Below are positions 1 through 12,200 of a stretch of 64,000 nucleotides of DNA, piece by piece. The position numbers were made by a program, and so were the translations under genes. Below the pieces are notes generated by a model. The model was not told the origin of the DNA. It searched no databases and saw only the letters and a list, made by a program, of their open reading frames with translations. The stretch covers positions 112,368,393-112,432,392 of the forward strand of contig NC_045434.1 of the NCBI RefSeq assembly GCF_002776525.5. The letters are read 5' to 3'. Every line of letters begins with the position of its first letter. Position 1 is the stretch's first letter. The stretch is from Piliocolobus tephrosceles (lineage: Eukaryota > Chordata > Mammalia > Primates > Cercopithecidae).

Positions 1-174
1 TTCTATATTCTAGTAGCTCTTTTCCATCTCTAATCACTAACAAATCAGACAACTCTGCAAGACAAATGGGAAAACATTTTAAACAAAGACAAAAAACTTT
101 GCCATAAAATCACACAAAACCAATTTACATTACTCACTTGGTCAAATTTTTGTTTTTATCTGGGGCTCACTTTG
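1..174 (-). other. FNDC7: FNDC7 3' UTR (partial)
   Basis: This is the sequence downstream of the FNDC7 stop codon on the minus strand. It is A/T-rich and unique-looking. I see no AATAAA or ATTAAA on the minus strand (TTTATT or TTTAAT on the plus strand) before the window edge, so the polyadenylation site lies outside the window. Confidence 0.75.
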
Positions 175-206
175 TCATTCTTCATTTCTCTTCCCTCTAT
201 AAATCA
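175..206 (-). CDS. FNDC7: FNDC7 coding exon 12 (C-terminus and stop)
   Basis: The acceptor CAG lies at 207-209. The exon completes the split Val codon and encodes VIYRGKRNEE followed by TGA at 175-177. Residues 724-733. It is basic and hydrophilic, with no membrane anchor. Confidence 0.93.
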
Positions 207-3200
207 CTGAGAAGGGTAAGGAAGGAAAGCAGTAAAAGATGCATTCAATATGCAGACATTTTCTTAAAAAGCACCAGTGTCTGAGATTTTATGTGTATTT
301 TGATTTGAAATACTATTTTTGCAGCACTTCACAGCAAGTAAACTTGAAACTATGACAACTGACAAAGTGTTCAAACTGATCAGCAGTTTCTAATCAGAGC
401 AATCTCTCTGCTGCTTCACCAAATGAACCCTTCCAGAGCCTCTTTAATCCCAGACTGCTGGTTCAAAACAAAAGAACTTTCCTTTCCACCCCCAGGCCAA
501 CTTGCTGTGCTCCTCAGGGAACTCCAAAATTTTAATGACTCAAGGAGTTTTATACGGAGAACATAAACCTGTTTAGCTGCTAAGCGTGTCACAGACAGGA
601 AACTTCCTCAAAGTTGCCCAGGATGTGCAGGTGACACTGAAACATGTTGAGTCCTAAAGATGAAGGAACGCCCCCAGCCCCTGCTCATGGTGTGATATCA
701 GGCACAAACCCCTCCCATCTATCTATCTCTTGTTAGAGCCCCCTATCACCTCAAATCGGTTTTTTTTTCCTTTCCCTTCCAAATTGCATCAAATTTCCAG
801 CATCGAAATAGCTTTCTTGAATTAAAGCCATGCTTTTCGTACTTTAGCATGCATCAGCACTTTGAGGGCTTGTTAAAACAAAGAAGGCTGGGCCTTAGTC
901 CCAGAATTTCTGATTCAATAGGTCTGTGGAAGAGCCTGAGAAATTGCATTTCTAAGAGGTTCCCAGCTGATGCTGATGCTTTTGGTCCCAGGACCACAGT
1001 TAGAGAATCAATGAGGAAGTGTATTATGAGGACCAAGGTTAAAATGCAAATATCTTAGAAGAAGCACATTAAAATGTTAATAATTGGTACATAATAGAAT
1101 GTGATATGAGCTTAAACTGAATATGAATTAACAACTACCATTTATTAAGTAGTTGTTATGAGCCTATTATTGTGTCCAATATTTACATTCTCATTTAATC
1201 CTTATGTTCTTTTATGAGGGATTATTGTTTACTCCAATTTTCAGATGAGGAAACCTAGGCTTAGAGAGAATTTACACAACTTGACTAAGAGCAAGTGATG
1301 GTGGCAGGATTTGAATCCAGATCTCTCTTAAAAAGTCTGTTTATGGCCGGTGCAGTGGCTCACACCTGTAATCCCAGCACTTCGGGAGGCCAAGGCAGGT
1401 GGATCACATGAGTCTAGGAGTTCGAGACCAGCCTGGCCAATATGGTGAAACCCCATCTCTGCTAAAAATACAAAAGTTAGCCAGGTGTGGTGGCGCATAT
1501 CTGTAATCCCAGCTACTCAAGTGGTTGAGGCGCAAGAATCACTTAAACCCCAGAGGCAGTGAGTCGAGATTGCACCACTGCACTCCAGCCTGGATGACAG
1601 AGCAAAACTCTGTCTCAAAAAAAAAAAAGTTTGAAAAGCTTTAGGATACTCCAAGAGTCAAAGAAAACCCAAAGTCTTAGACCAGCAAGATTCCCATGGC
1701 TCCCCTTAGCATATCCAGAGGCTCCAGTGTCAGCCGAGGGACCTGATTGGACTTGTCCTGTGTTTGGGGAGGGGAAATGCTGAAATTGAAGACAGCAATT
1801 TAGAATTTCCCCCTAGATATAATGACTTCTATATGACCTTAGAAACCCTCAGATAATCTGGTTTACTCTTGTTTTTTGAGGGCCTTGCAGGATTTTTTTT
1901 TTTTTTTTTTTTTTTTTCCAGAGAGATGGGGTTGAGGGCATCTCTCTGAAAAAGGGTTCAGAGAGGTTCTTACTATGTTGCCAAGGTTGGCCTCAAACTC
2001 CTGGGCTCAAGTGATTCTCTACCTCAGCCTCCCAAGTAGCTGGGACTACAGGTGTGTGACACTGTGCCTGACTCCTACAGGATTTCTACAAGTGTCTACT
2101 TCAAGAGAGTGGCTGATTTCAGACTGAAGACTGAGCCCTGGCTAAGGAAGGGAACGGTGAAGGTAAGCTGAAGCCTAGATAGTCAGAAAAGAAAAGATTA
2201 GTGACCTAAAGCAGTGCTCGTCAAACTTCACATGTATCAAAATCACCTGGGAACCTGATGGAACTATGGAGGCACTTCACGGGGCCAGGGCCTGGGCCTC
2301 TGCATTCATTATTAACTGTCCAGGAGATTCTATTACATAGCAAAGTTTGAGAGCAGTACCTAAGCAGTGCTACTCAAACTTGAATACATGCATGAATCAC
2401 CTGGGGATTTAGTAGGTCAGGATGGGGCCCAAGACTGTACATTTCTAAAAAGCTCTCTGGTGAGGCTGGTGTCTCACTCTGTCACCCAGGCTGGAGTACA
2501 GTGGTGCTGTCATAGCTCACTGCAGCCTTGAACTCCCAGGCTCAAGCAATCCTCTCACCTCAGCCTCCCAAGTAGCTGGGACTACAGCAGAACTACAGGC
2601 ACATGCCACCATGCCTAGCTAACTTTTTTACACTTTGTAGAGACAAGGTCTTGTTTTGTTGGCCAGGCTGGTCTCCAACTCCCGAGCTCAAGTGATCCTC
2701 TGCTTTGGCCTCCCAAAGTGCTGAGGTTACAGGCATGAGCCACCATGCTTGCTCTCCTTGCCACCCCACCTTTTGTGTTTTTTGTTATCTCACAGAAACT
2801 CTTTCTTTTCAAACTTTTTAAAATTTTTATGTTTTTGTTTTTATTAGAAACTCTTCCTTTAACATAATCATAGGGAAGGCCAAAATATCATATGCCACTC
2901 CTCTCCCCTGGGGACCTAGGACACTTCTACCACAGCTCTATGTCTCAGGGAGATGCAGATTAAAGAATGCAGACCCAGGTCCATGTACCTTTCACTGAAG
3001 ACCAGGGCTTATGGTCTCTAACACTTTGGGAGATTTTCCTATAATTAGAAGTGTCCTCACCGTTTGTTTGCAGTAAGCCAAGTCTGTTCCTTATTGTAGT
3101 CATAGAAAACAAAAACTCTTGAAAAATTAATAGGGATTGTGCTTATTTCAGACCTGCAGGTGGGACAGGAATTGAAAAGCGTGTATTCTGCTGTGCTCAG

Positions 3201-6200
3201 AGAAGCAATGGACTGGGAGAGGAAGGAAGCCCAGGCAGAGAATAGGGAGTGGAGACTCTAGACCCAGTTCCTGCCGGTGGAAGGGGGTGTGGTTGGGGAG
3301 CCGGCCCTGATTGGAAGGCTGTCCAGTGGGGTTTACAAGCAGGAAGACTTCATTTACACTCATACCATTCGAAGTCAGCCATGTCTGAATGGGGAGGGGC
3401 GGGGCAGGGGTGGGCGGGAGGGAAGTTCTGTAGTTTGGGATTGATAATATTCCCAGGGGATTTTTTTCCTAAGGCCCCAGACCAAGCTGTCCCCTGAAAG
3501 GCTGTGGCAAGGACTCCTCATGAGGCAGCATACACTGCTTACTGGGTCAGCACTCATGGCTACATTTGCTCATCTCCACTGCCGTGCCAAGAGTTATCTC
3601 TGCCGGGGCAACCGAAATAGCTTAGGCAAGATCATCCCTGAGCAAAACCGAGGAGGCAGCAAGGGTTCTCTTTACTCCAACTGCCCTTTCAGCACCCTCT
3701 GTCTCCACCGGGTATACCCACTCATGCAAACCAGGAGCAAACATCGTAGCTCTCTGCAGGCCATTAACAGATTCTAACACCTGGCTACTCCACGTGTGGT
3801 CAGACCAGCAGCCTCGGCATCGCCAGCATCACCTGGACCTTATGGAAATACAGAATCTCAGACCCTTCTTACACCAACCAAATCAGAATCTGGCTTTAAC
3901 GAGGCCCCAGGTGATGTGTGTGCACAATAAAGTTTGAGAAGCGTGTCTCTAAAGTAGCAGTTCTTAGCCTTGGCTATACTTCAGAATCACCTGAGGAACT
4001 TTTACAACTGCTGATGCCCAGCTCTCACCCTAGACCTATTAAATCAAACTTTCTGGGGACAGAACCCAGACATCAGTTAATTTTAAGCTCTCCAGGTGAC
4101 TCCAATGTACAGCTGAGCTGGGAATCACTTTCTGAAGTGTGAGGGATAAAGCGGCTGCCCCTCCCAAAACTATTTACATTTTCCTGTAGGACCTAGAATA
4201 CTGAAGACTTCAGAATTCAAAGAAATTCATCTCAACTGGTGGAATCTGAGAGGATGCACTATCATGGGGAGAAAAAGTTACGGGATAAGAGAGCAGGAGC
4301 CCCTTGTATTCTGAAAGAAAGAAAGCATTTGCTTTCTAATTGAAAAGTCAGCTGACTTTATTAAGTAACCCCAAAATGGAGCAACAAAAATCCTGTTCTA
4401 TTTTATCCATGAGAAAAATGACTTACCCATTCCAAGTGTACTTCCAGAGCAAGTTACTGTAATAAAAACACAAGCATTTATAATAAAATCTATTCATTTA
4501 TGTATTTAAGATAGTAAAGATTTAACTTAAGAAAGAATAAAAGGAAAGTAAACCAAAAAATGAACAAGAACGAACTTGGATGATAAGAGGAGATACTACT
4601 AGCAGTATGATCTGGGCAAGTCACTTCACTGTGCCTCAATTTATCTGAAAAGCAGTAAGAATAAGAATACCAAGCTCAGCTGGGTGTAGTGGCTCACACC
4701 TGTAATCGCAGCACTTTGGGAGGCCCAGGCAGGCAGATCACCTGAGGTCAGGAGTTCGAGATCAGCCTGGCTAACATGGTGAAACCCCATCTCTACCAAA
4801 AAATACAAAAATTAGCCAGGCGTGGTTGTGCACACCTGTAATCCCAGCTACTCAGGAGGCTGAGGCAGGAGAATCACTTGAACCCGGGAGGCGGAGGTTG
4901 CAGTGAGCTGAGATCGTGCCATTGCACTCCAGCCTGGGTGACAGAGCAAGGCTCCATCTCAAAAAAAAAAAAAAAAAAGCCAAGCTGATAGGTTTGTTAT
5001 AAAGACTGAGTTAATACGTGTAAACTCCTTAGAACAGTGCCTGGCACATGGCACTCAATAAATATTAGTTGTTATTGTCATTTACAATATTGTCCTGATT
5101 ATCAGAATAAAGCATCACTGATATTGCAAACAAACAAAACCAAAAAACCTCTCCCAAATGTATGGCTTTTACCAGGGACACTGAGCAAAGGAGGATTTCC
5201 TAACTTAGTAACATTAGATACCTAATGTTACTAAGCTGAAATGGCTGCGGGCTTGAGATGGCATCCCATCAAAGAGCTTGAGGTCTAACTCACAAGGACT
5301 TCTCGTGGCTAACCAGCCTTCAGAGGAATGACTCTCTAAGGGTAAAATTGTGGGCATGGAGCAGGAGAAAGAACAAAAGAACATCACTTAGCTGTATGAT
5401 CACAGGCGCATAAATTCGTTGATTCATTCTTTTTTAAATTTAAAATATATCAGGCAACAGTTATGTGCTACGTACTGGGAGTCAAATAGATAATCACTTA
5501 TTAGGAGAAATAACACACATTCAATTCACAGTAATATGTTGCAGTACAGATAAGGTTGCTGTGGGGTGATAAAGGAGGGAGAGAGAGGGCTAACTCAGCT
5601 TATGATAATTGGAGAAGGCTTCACAGATAAGGAAAATCGGGGCTGGTAGAATTCTCTTGCTGGAGGTGGCGTGGAATTCCGGGCAAAGAGAAGAGCACAG
5701 CAGTAGCTCCAGAACAGGACATAGAATAGAAGGTGTGTGTGGCAGGAGCAGGCATGCGTGAATGATGCCAGATGCCTAGACTAGAGAATAGAGTCCTCTC
5801 AGGATGGATGTTGTGGAATGAGCCTAGAATTTCTCTGTTCAGGCTGGGCACAGTGGCTTATGCCTATAATCCCAGCTCTTTGGGAGGCTGCGGCGAGAGG
5901 ATTGCTTAAGCCCAGGAGTTCGAGACCAGCCTGGGAAACATAGCAAGACCTTGTCTCTACAAAAAAATTTTAAAAATTAGCCAAGCATGATGGGGCATGC
6001 CTATAGTCCCAGCTACTTGGGAGCCTGAGGCAGGAGGATCGCTTGAGCCCAGGAGGTCAAGGCTGCAGTGAGCTGTGATTGTACCACTGAACTCTAGCCT
6101 GGATAACAAAGCAAGACCCTGTCTCAATAAAAAACAAACAAACAAACAAAAAGACCCACGAAAAACCAATTTATCCAGTACAGTAGACACTCAAGTAGCT

Positions 6201-9170
6201 ATTGAACAAGTGGCTAGTTTGAACTAAATGTACTATAACTACAAAAGACACACCAGATTTCAAAGACAGTATGAAAAATATATAAAATATCTATTAATAA
6301 TTTTTATATTGATGAGATGTTGAAATGATAATATTTTGGATATATTGGGTTAACTAAAATATATTATGAAATTAATTTTGCCTCTTTTTACTTTTTTAAT
6401 ATGACTACTAGAAAACTAAATTTTTCATACATGGCTCATATTAAATTTCTATTGTACAGTACAGGTATAAGCAGACACGGGACAGGTTATAAGGGACTGT
6501 GAACACCATGCCCAGAGGATTGAATGTTATCTTATGGGGAAATGGAAAAGTTTTGAAGATATGGAAGCATAAAAGTAACACAATTGGACCAGTGTCCTGG
6601 AATGACAACTCTGGTAACAGTACAGAGGCTGGAGTGAGGACAGGCAGATGGGACTGGTGCAGAAGTCTAGGGGAGAGGTGATGAGGGCCTGAGGCATAGC
6701 AGTAGCTGTGGAATGAAGAGAAGAATCTGGATTTTGGAACCATTATGAAGGTGAAGGTGACCAGGACAAGAATTCGAGACTACTTAGATATGGAGGGTGA
6801 AGGAGACGGAAGCTGACTCCAGGGTTTTTAGCTAATGTGCCTGAAACAAGGACAGTGGAAGGAAGATCAGAAACAGCAGAGGATCAGAAATTCCTTTTGG
6901 CCCTGAGGGGTTTGAAATGCCTGGGCACCTGCAGGTGGAGGTATCAAATTTGAATATGGATTTAGGGATCAGGAGAAGAGAAGAGTTGTAGATAGAGATT
7001 TGGGAGTCTCTGAGCTTCAGTTTTCTTATTTATAAAGTGGAGATAATGAAGTACGTTGAGACTGCAGCATAGCATATTTTGAACATTCAATGATATTTGT
7101 AACATGAAACTGGTTGGCAAATTATAAAATATTATGCAGTTATAATGCAGTATTGTTATTGAGCTATAGATTCATCTTCCTAAAAGCTTATCCTTACTCC
7201 AGGAACCTATTCCTGTCCCTTCCCATAGGACTATGCTTTGGGCCAGTTTGTCCTGTGGACCAAATAATGGAAAAACAAGGAATCAGAGCATGACAGCCAG
7301 GGACAATGAGAACAGCCCCTTGGGAGGAACTGTCCTCCTTCCATCACCAAGGGCCATCCTGAACCTCTTGTCACCTACATATCATTGGAAATTTTAGATT
7401 CTGGCTATCAGTAAGGGTTTGTGAGCCAATATTTACTCTTTTTTCTGTGTTCATCTGCAAAATTCTAGAGCTTCATCATCTCTTTTCTTCTAGGAATATA
7501 TGACAAATGTATGACTGTGCCCTGGGCAAGGTAGCAGAAGGTGCTGGAACACAGAGCAGAGAATTGCTAATGTTTTCCTGCCAGTTCTAGTGAGGTGGTA
7601 GTTGCTGACAGTCGTGTTTTGTGATCACAGACTGTCTGCCCACTCATATTGCCAAGCCAGGCTTGTGATTTATAAATTCATTTTTTTCTGATCCTCTAAT
7701 TTTTCCTCAGTCACAATTCTCAGTCTGTGCAAATAAAAGTTCAAGTTTCCTAATTTCCACTATTATCAATAAGACTATGTTAAAAATCTATCCCTAAATC
7801 TCAAAGCAGAAAATTATCTTAAATTTGCTTTAGTAGTTAAGCAGCAAGCACCTAGTCCTTTTTAGGAAGGGGAAGCGTGGGACAGGGAAAATAATCTCTA
7901 AATTAAATAATAATAAAGCATTGCAATTCCAGAGAATTTTGGGGTCTTCCATAGCCAGAATCTGCCTGTGCTGTATAGAAATTTTATACCTTCAGCTGGG
8001 TATAGTGGCTCATGCCTGTAATCCCAGGACTTTGGGAGGCCGAGGCGGGTGGATCACCTGAGGTCAGGAGTTCAAGACCAGCCTGGGCAACATGGTGAAA
8101 CCCCGTCTCTACAAAAATACAAAAATTACTCGGGCATGATGGTAAGTGCCTGTAATTGCAGCTACTCAGGAGGCTGAGGCAGGAGAATCGCTGAACCCAG
8201 GAGGTGGACGTTGCAGTGAGCCAAGATCGTGCCATTGCACCCAGTCTGGGTGACAGAGCAAGACTCTGTCTCAAAACAAACAAACAAAAAAAAAAAAAAA
8301 AGAAAGAAAGAAATTTTATACCCTCTGTGCCCTTCCTACATAGCAAATAAGTTTGATTGCATCTTAATTCACAGATCTGAGTTCAGGGTTAGTTTTAGAT
8401 AAACTGTCATAACTTGCTTTACCTGAATATATTTTTTTTGGACAGAAAGTAAGCTTCAATCCTGTTTCAGCAACTGGTGAGACCATCACAGTGTATACAT
8501 CCCCACAGGGTATCTCAGTGACATCACAGAAACTGAGGCCAGCATTTGGGGTGCACGTGAAAATGCCTTTGGAGCCGTAGAGGTCAGTGCTGTAACTGGC
8601 AGAGCCCCTGGAGGCTTGCCAGTAGATCCGGATGCCGTTAGAGCCTAGCCTATATAATTTCACCCCCAAAGGGCAGCAGGCACCTGACCAATAAAAAGAA
8701 ACACAAAATCACTGGTTTTATTCCACCATCATCCAAAAATGGCCTTGATTACTGCAGGGAAAAAATATAAGTAAACTATTCTAAGTAACAGGATTAATTA
8801 CTGGTTAGATCAGAGCAAGATTTGAAGGGGTACTCAAGTTATTTCCATGATGGGCCACATAATCAGAAATCCATGGGTGGCCGGGCATGATGGCTCATGC
8901 CTATAATCTGAGCACTTTGGGAGGCCAAAGCAGGAGGATCGCTTAAGCCCAGGAGTTTGAAACCAGCCCGGGCAACACAGGGAGACCCTGACTCTACCAA
9001 AAAAAAAAAAAAAAAATTAGCCAGTTGTGGTGGTGCACACCTGTGGTCCCTTGGGAGGATGAGGCAGGAGGATGGCTTGAGGCCAGGAGTTCAAGGCTGC
9101 AGTGAGCTATGAGGGTGCCACAGCACTCACTCCAGCCTAGGTGACAGAGCGAGATCCTGAAAGAAAGAAA

Positions 9171-9201
<31 letters not shown>

Positions 9202-12200
9202 AAGAAAGAGGAAAAGAAAAGAAAGGAAAAAAAAGAAAAAAGAAAGAAGGAAAAGGAAGAAAGGAAGGGGAGGGAAGGAAGGAAAGAAGAAAGAAAGAAA
9301 GAAAAAAGAAAGGGAGAAAGGAGAGAGAAATCCATGTGTGAAGGTGGCGTGAGGTATGAATTTTTAATGTAGAACAATTAAATCAGAAAGGTCCAAAAAT
9401 TGGCAGATACATATTGTACATGACTCAGACTGTGAGTCAAAGGCACAGAATCCTTGTCAAGATCCCTCATAATGCCCTAGTTTCATTTGATTTTTGGTGG
9501 CATTAAACTTAAATATCATTAACTGCATTCAGCTTTAATTGAAGAACCAATTTTGCTGAGCTGAGTAGCATGACACTTTGGGTGCAGCCATTTATACAAC
9601 ATGCCAGTGATCAAGTTTGCTGGTCCACGCTTCATCCATGGTAGCTGATTAGTATTTTTTTTCTTTTCTAAATACCTTGAGCGAGCCACACATTAGGTGC
9701 CAATAAGGGCACCAAATGGATTCCTTAGTAACTAAGTTAAAGATCCTACTGTATAATTTTTAAAAGTTATTATAATCAGGCTTACTTGATTTTTTCTTAA
9801 AAGAATAAGCAATGAGAACCGGATATCAAGGTGAGAACTTAGGCAGTAAATCTAATACAAGATAATGGGTCAAAAGAAAGTACACACCAGCTGACATACG
9901 TGCAGCATGTTCTGAATGTTCTCATGTTATGATTTATTTTGATTCCCAAAACAACTTCGAAGGAAAATATTACTATTCCTGTCTTTTTCAATGAGGAGAC
10001 AGAATCAGGGAAGATTAGGCAACACAGCTTATGAGAAGTCATGTCTAATTTTGACTCCCAGTTGAGACTCTTTCTACTACCTCTGGGATGCCAAAATTAT
10101 ATTCCAACTCTTCCATCCCATGCCCCAGGCCGAGGTAACTGATCATTGTACTCTTTCACCTTAAGCGTAGGAAGCATCCTCAAGAGTTTTTTTTCAAAAC
10201 CATGCTACAAGCAGCCACTTCAGTGGATTAGGATCATGCAAGAGAAATCTTGTTTGGTAACCTTGCACTGCTTTTACCTTCCGCCGCTACTCCCTAATGG
10301 TTAGGTCTTTGTGAAGAACAAGGTACAATACTGTCAGTAGACAGATGCCTTTGCTCTCTTGGCCTGTTGAAATAAGAAACCATTGAAGGAACTGAAGAAG
10401 ATTAGAAAAGAGAGGTAGTAGCACAATAATAATAAGAAGAAAAAAACGCAAACCAAACAGAATGTGTGATCTAATGCTTCCAGAAAACTCTGCCAGGCTG
10501 AGTTACTCTGTGTTGCAGGTAGCTGTGTCATATAAAGATACATGGTCCCTTCAGAAAAAGCAGGCCTGAACATTGTTATTAGGGGAGTTAATTCACCAAC
10601 CACCAACAGAAGCCTCTGAAGCTTTGAGGTTCTAACCAAAGGGAAAACTATAACCATTTTATAAAGTAATCTGAGTTTATAATGCAAACTAGGTGGAGAT
10701 GCAGCATCTTTTTAAATGAGGAGGAAAGGCTTATGCCTGGATTTACGATAGTCAAGTCCTTACTGCTACTGTAGAGCTGAAGTTCACTTACCAGAGAAAT
10801 GACTTTGGTAGGAGCAATCGGCAGTCAACCCCGTGGCGCTAATTGCTTTTAATGTCACTGTGTAATTGATGCCACATGTGATGCATCCCAGGAGGCAGTA
10901 GTTTTGATGAGTGTGACACTTAGACTGTCCAGTGTGTGACTCCAGAACTGCCACATGGGTTTGAGCCACTCTCCCAATAGTCCAGCTCACGTTGATTACT
11001 GACTGGGTGATTTGAGTTACTGTCAGACCAGTTGGACAGCACGGCACTTAAATGGGATAAAAGAAAAAGAATTGGAGATTTATTTCCACTGAAGATTATT
11101 TGTGAAAAATGACAAAGAATGGTATTTTGCCTGTGTTTCACTCAATATCCTACATTCCCCAACTTTCCATTGTTAATAAAAAATTTCCTTGTGTTCATTT
11201 CCTCTGATGCGTCATGTAGTGGGTGCTTTCCCCAAGAATGCACTGCACCAACTGGCTGTTGAAGGTTTCCACCTTTTTTTTTTTTTTTTTCAGAATAAGA
11301 AGGAAATCCTTTGTTGTCCCCATCTTCAACATTTTTTTTTTTTTTTGAGACGGAGATGGAGTCTCGCTCTGTCGCCAGGCTGGAGTGCAGTGACACAATC
11401 TCAGCTCACTGCAACCTCCACCTCCCAGGTTCAAGCTTTTCTCCTGCCTCAGTCTCCTGAGTAGCTGGGACTACAGGTACGTGCCACCATGCCTGGCTTT
11501 TTTGTATTTTTAGTACAGACGGGGTTTCACCATGTTGGCCAGGATGGTCTTGATCTCTTGACTTCATGATCCGCCTGCTTCAGCCTCCCAAAGTGCTGGG
11601 ATTACAGGCGTGAGCCACCACTCTTGGCCCATCTTCAACAATTCTAACTGCAAATTTCAAAGTAACGGTTGCATTCACTTCTCCCAATAGAACATTTCAT
11701 AGCATTAGCAATTAAGTATAATTTGCCTTTCTTGAAAATGTTATAGTACATCACTGATATAAAAGTTTGGTTTATTAGTTGCCTAAAATAACCCAGCCAT
11801 CCTGATTTTTCAGGGACCCATTACCAAGAATATAGGATGCCTAAGAGCTTCATGTATGCAGTATTTTGTATGGTCTCTATCTTACTGCTGGTTTCTTTTT
11901 TTAGGTATTTCAACTTTTATAGGCCAAAGTGCCATCTATCACTGTATATAAGAAAAACGAGGCCGGGCGCAGTGGCTCAAGCCTGTAATCCCAGCACTTT
12001 GGGAGGCCGAGACGGGCAGATCACGAGGTCAGGAGATCGAAACCATACTGGCTAACACGGTGAAACCCCGTCTCTACTAAAAAATAGAAAAAACGAGCCG
12101 GGCGAGATGGCGGGCGCCTGTAGTCCCAGCTACTCGGGAGGCTGAGGCAGGAGAATGGCGTAAACCCGGGAGGCGGAGCTTGCAGTGAGCCGAGAGCGCG

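Larger units (their letters stand above)
207..4426 (-). other. FNDC7: FNDC7 intron 11
   Basis: A 4220-nt intron, donor GTAAGT, acceptor CAG. It contains Alus, a MIR and five MER5-type hAT pieces listed separately. The remaining sequence (207-837, 1629-1890, 2760-3790, 4139-4426) shows no exon, RNA gene or other feature that I recognise. Confidence 0.85.
4457..8422 (-). other. FNDC7: FNDC7 intron 10
   Basis: A 3966-nt intron, donor GTAAAG. It contains three full Alus, a MIR split by an Alu, and a perfect hairpin at 5204-5235. Around 6540-6850 lies sequence resembling a conserved ancient interspersed repeat whose class I cannot assign. No exon was recognised. Confidence 0.85.
8684..10791 (-). 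other. FNDC7: FNDC7 intron 9
   Basis: A 2108-nt intron. It holds an Alu with an expanded purine tail and a probable MIR at 9910-10045. I see nothing else in 9360-9900 and 10060-10790. Confidence 0.85.

Noticed and set aside
849..1058. Small ORFs on both strands at the left of the window
   Set aside because: They fall within a MER5-type DNA transposon and have no coding signature.
8994..9377. Poly-Phe/Ser and Lys/Glu/Arg ORFs on both strands
   Set aside because: They are translations of the GAAA/GGAA tract in an Alu tail, not genes.
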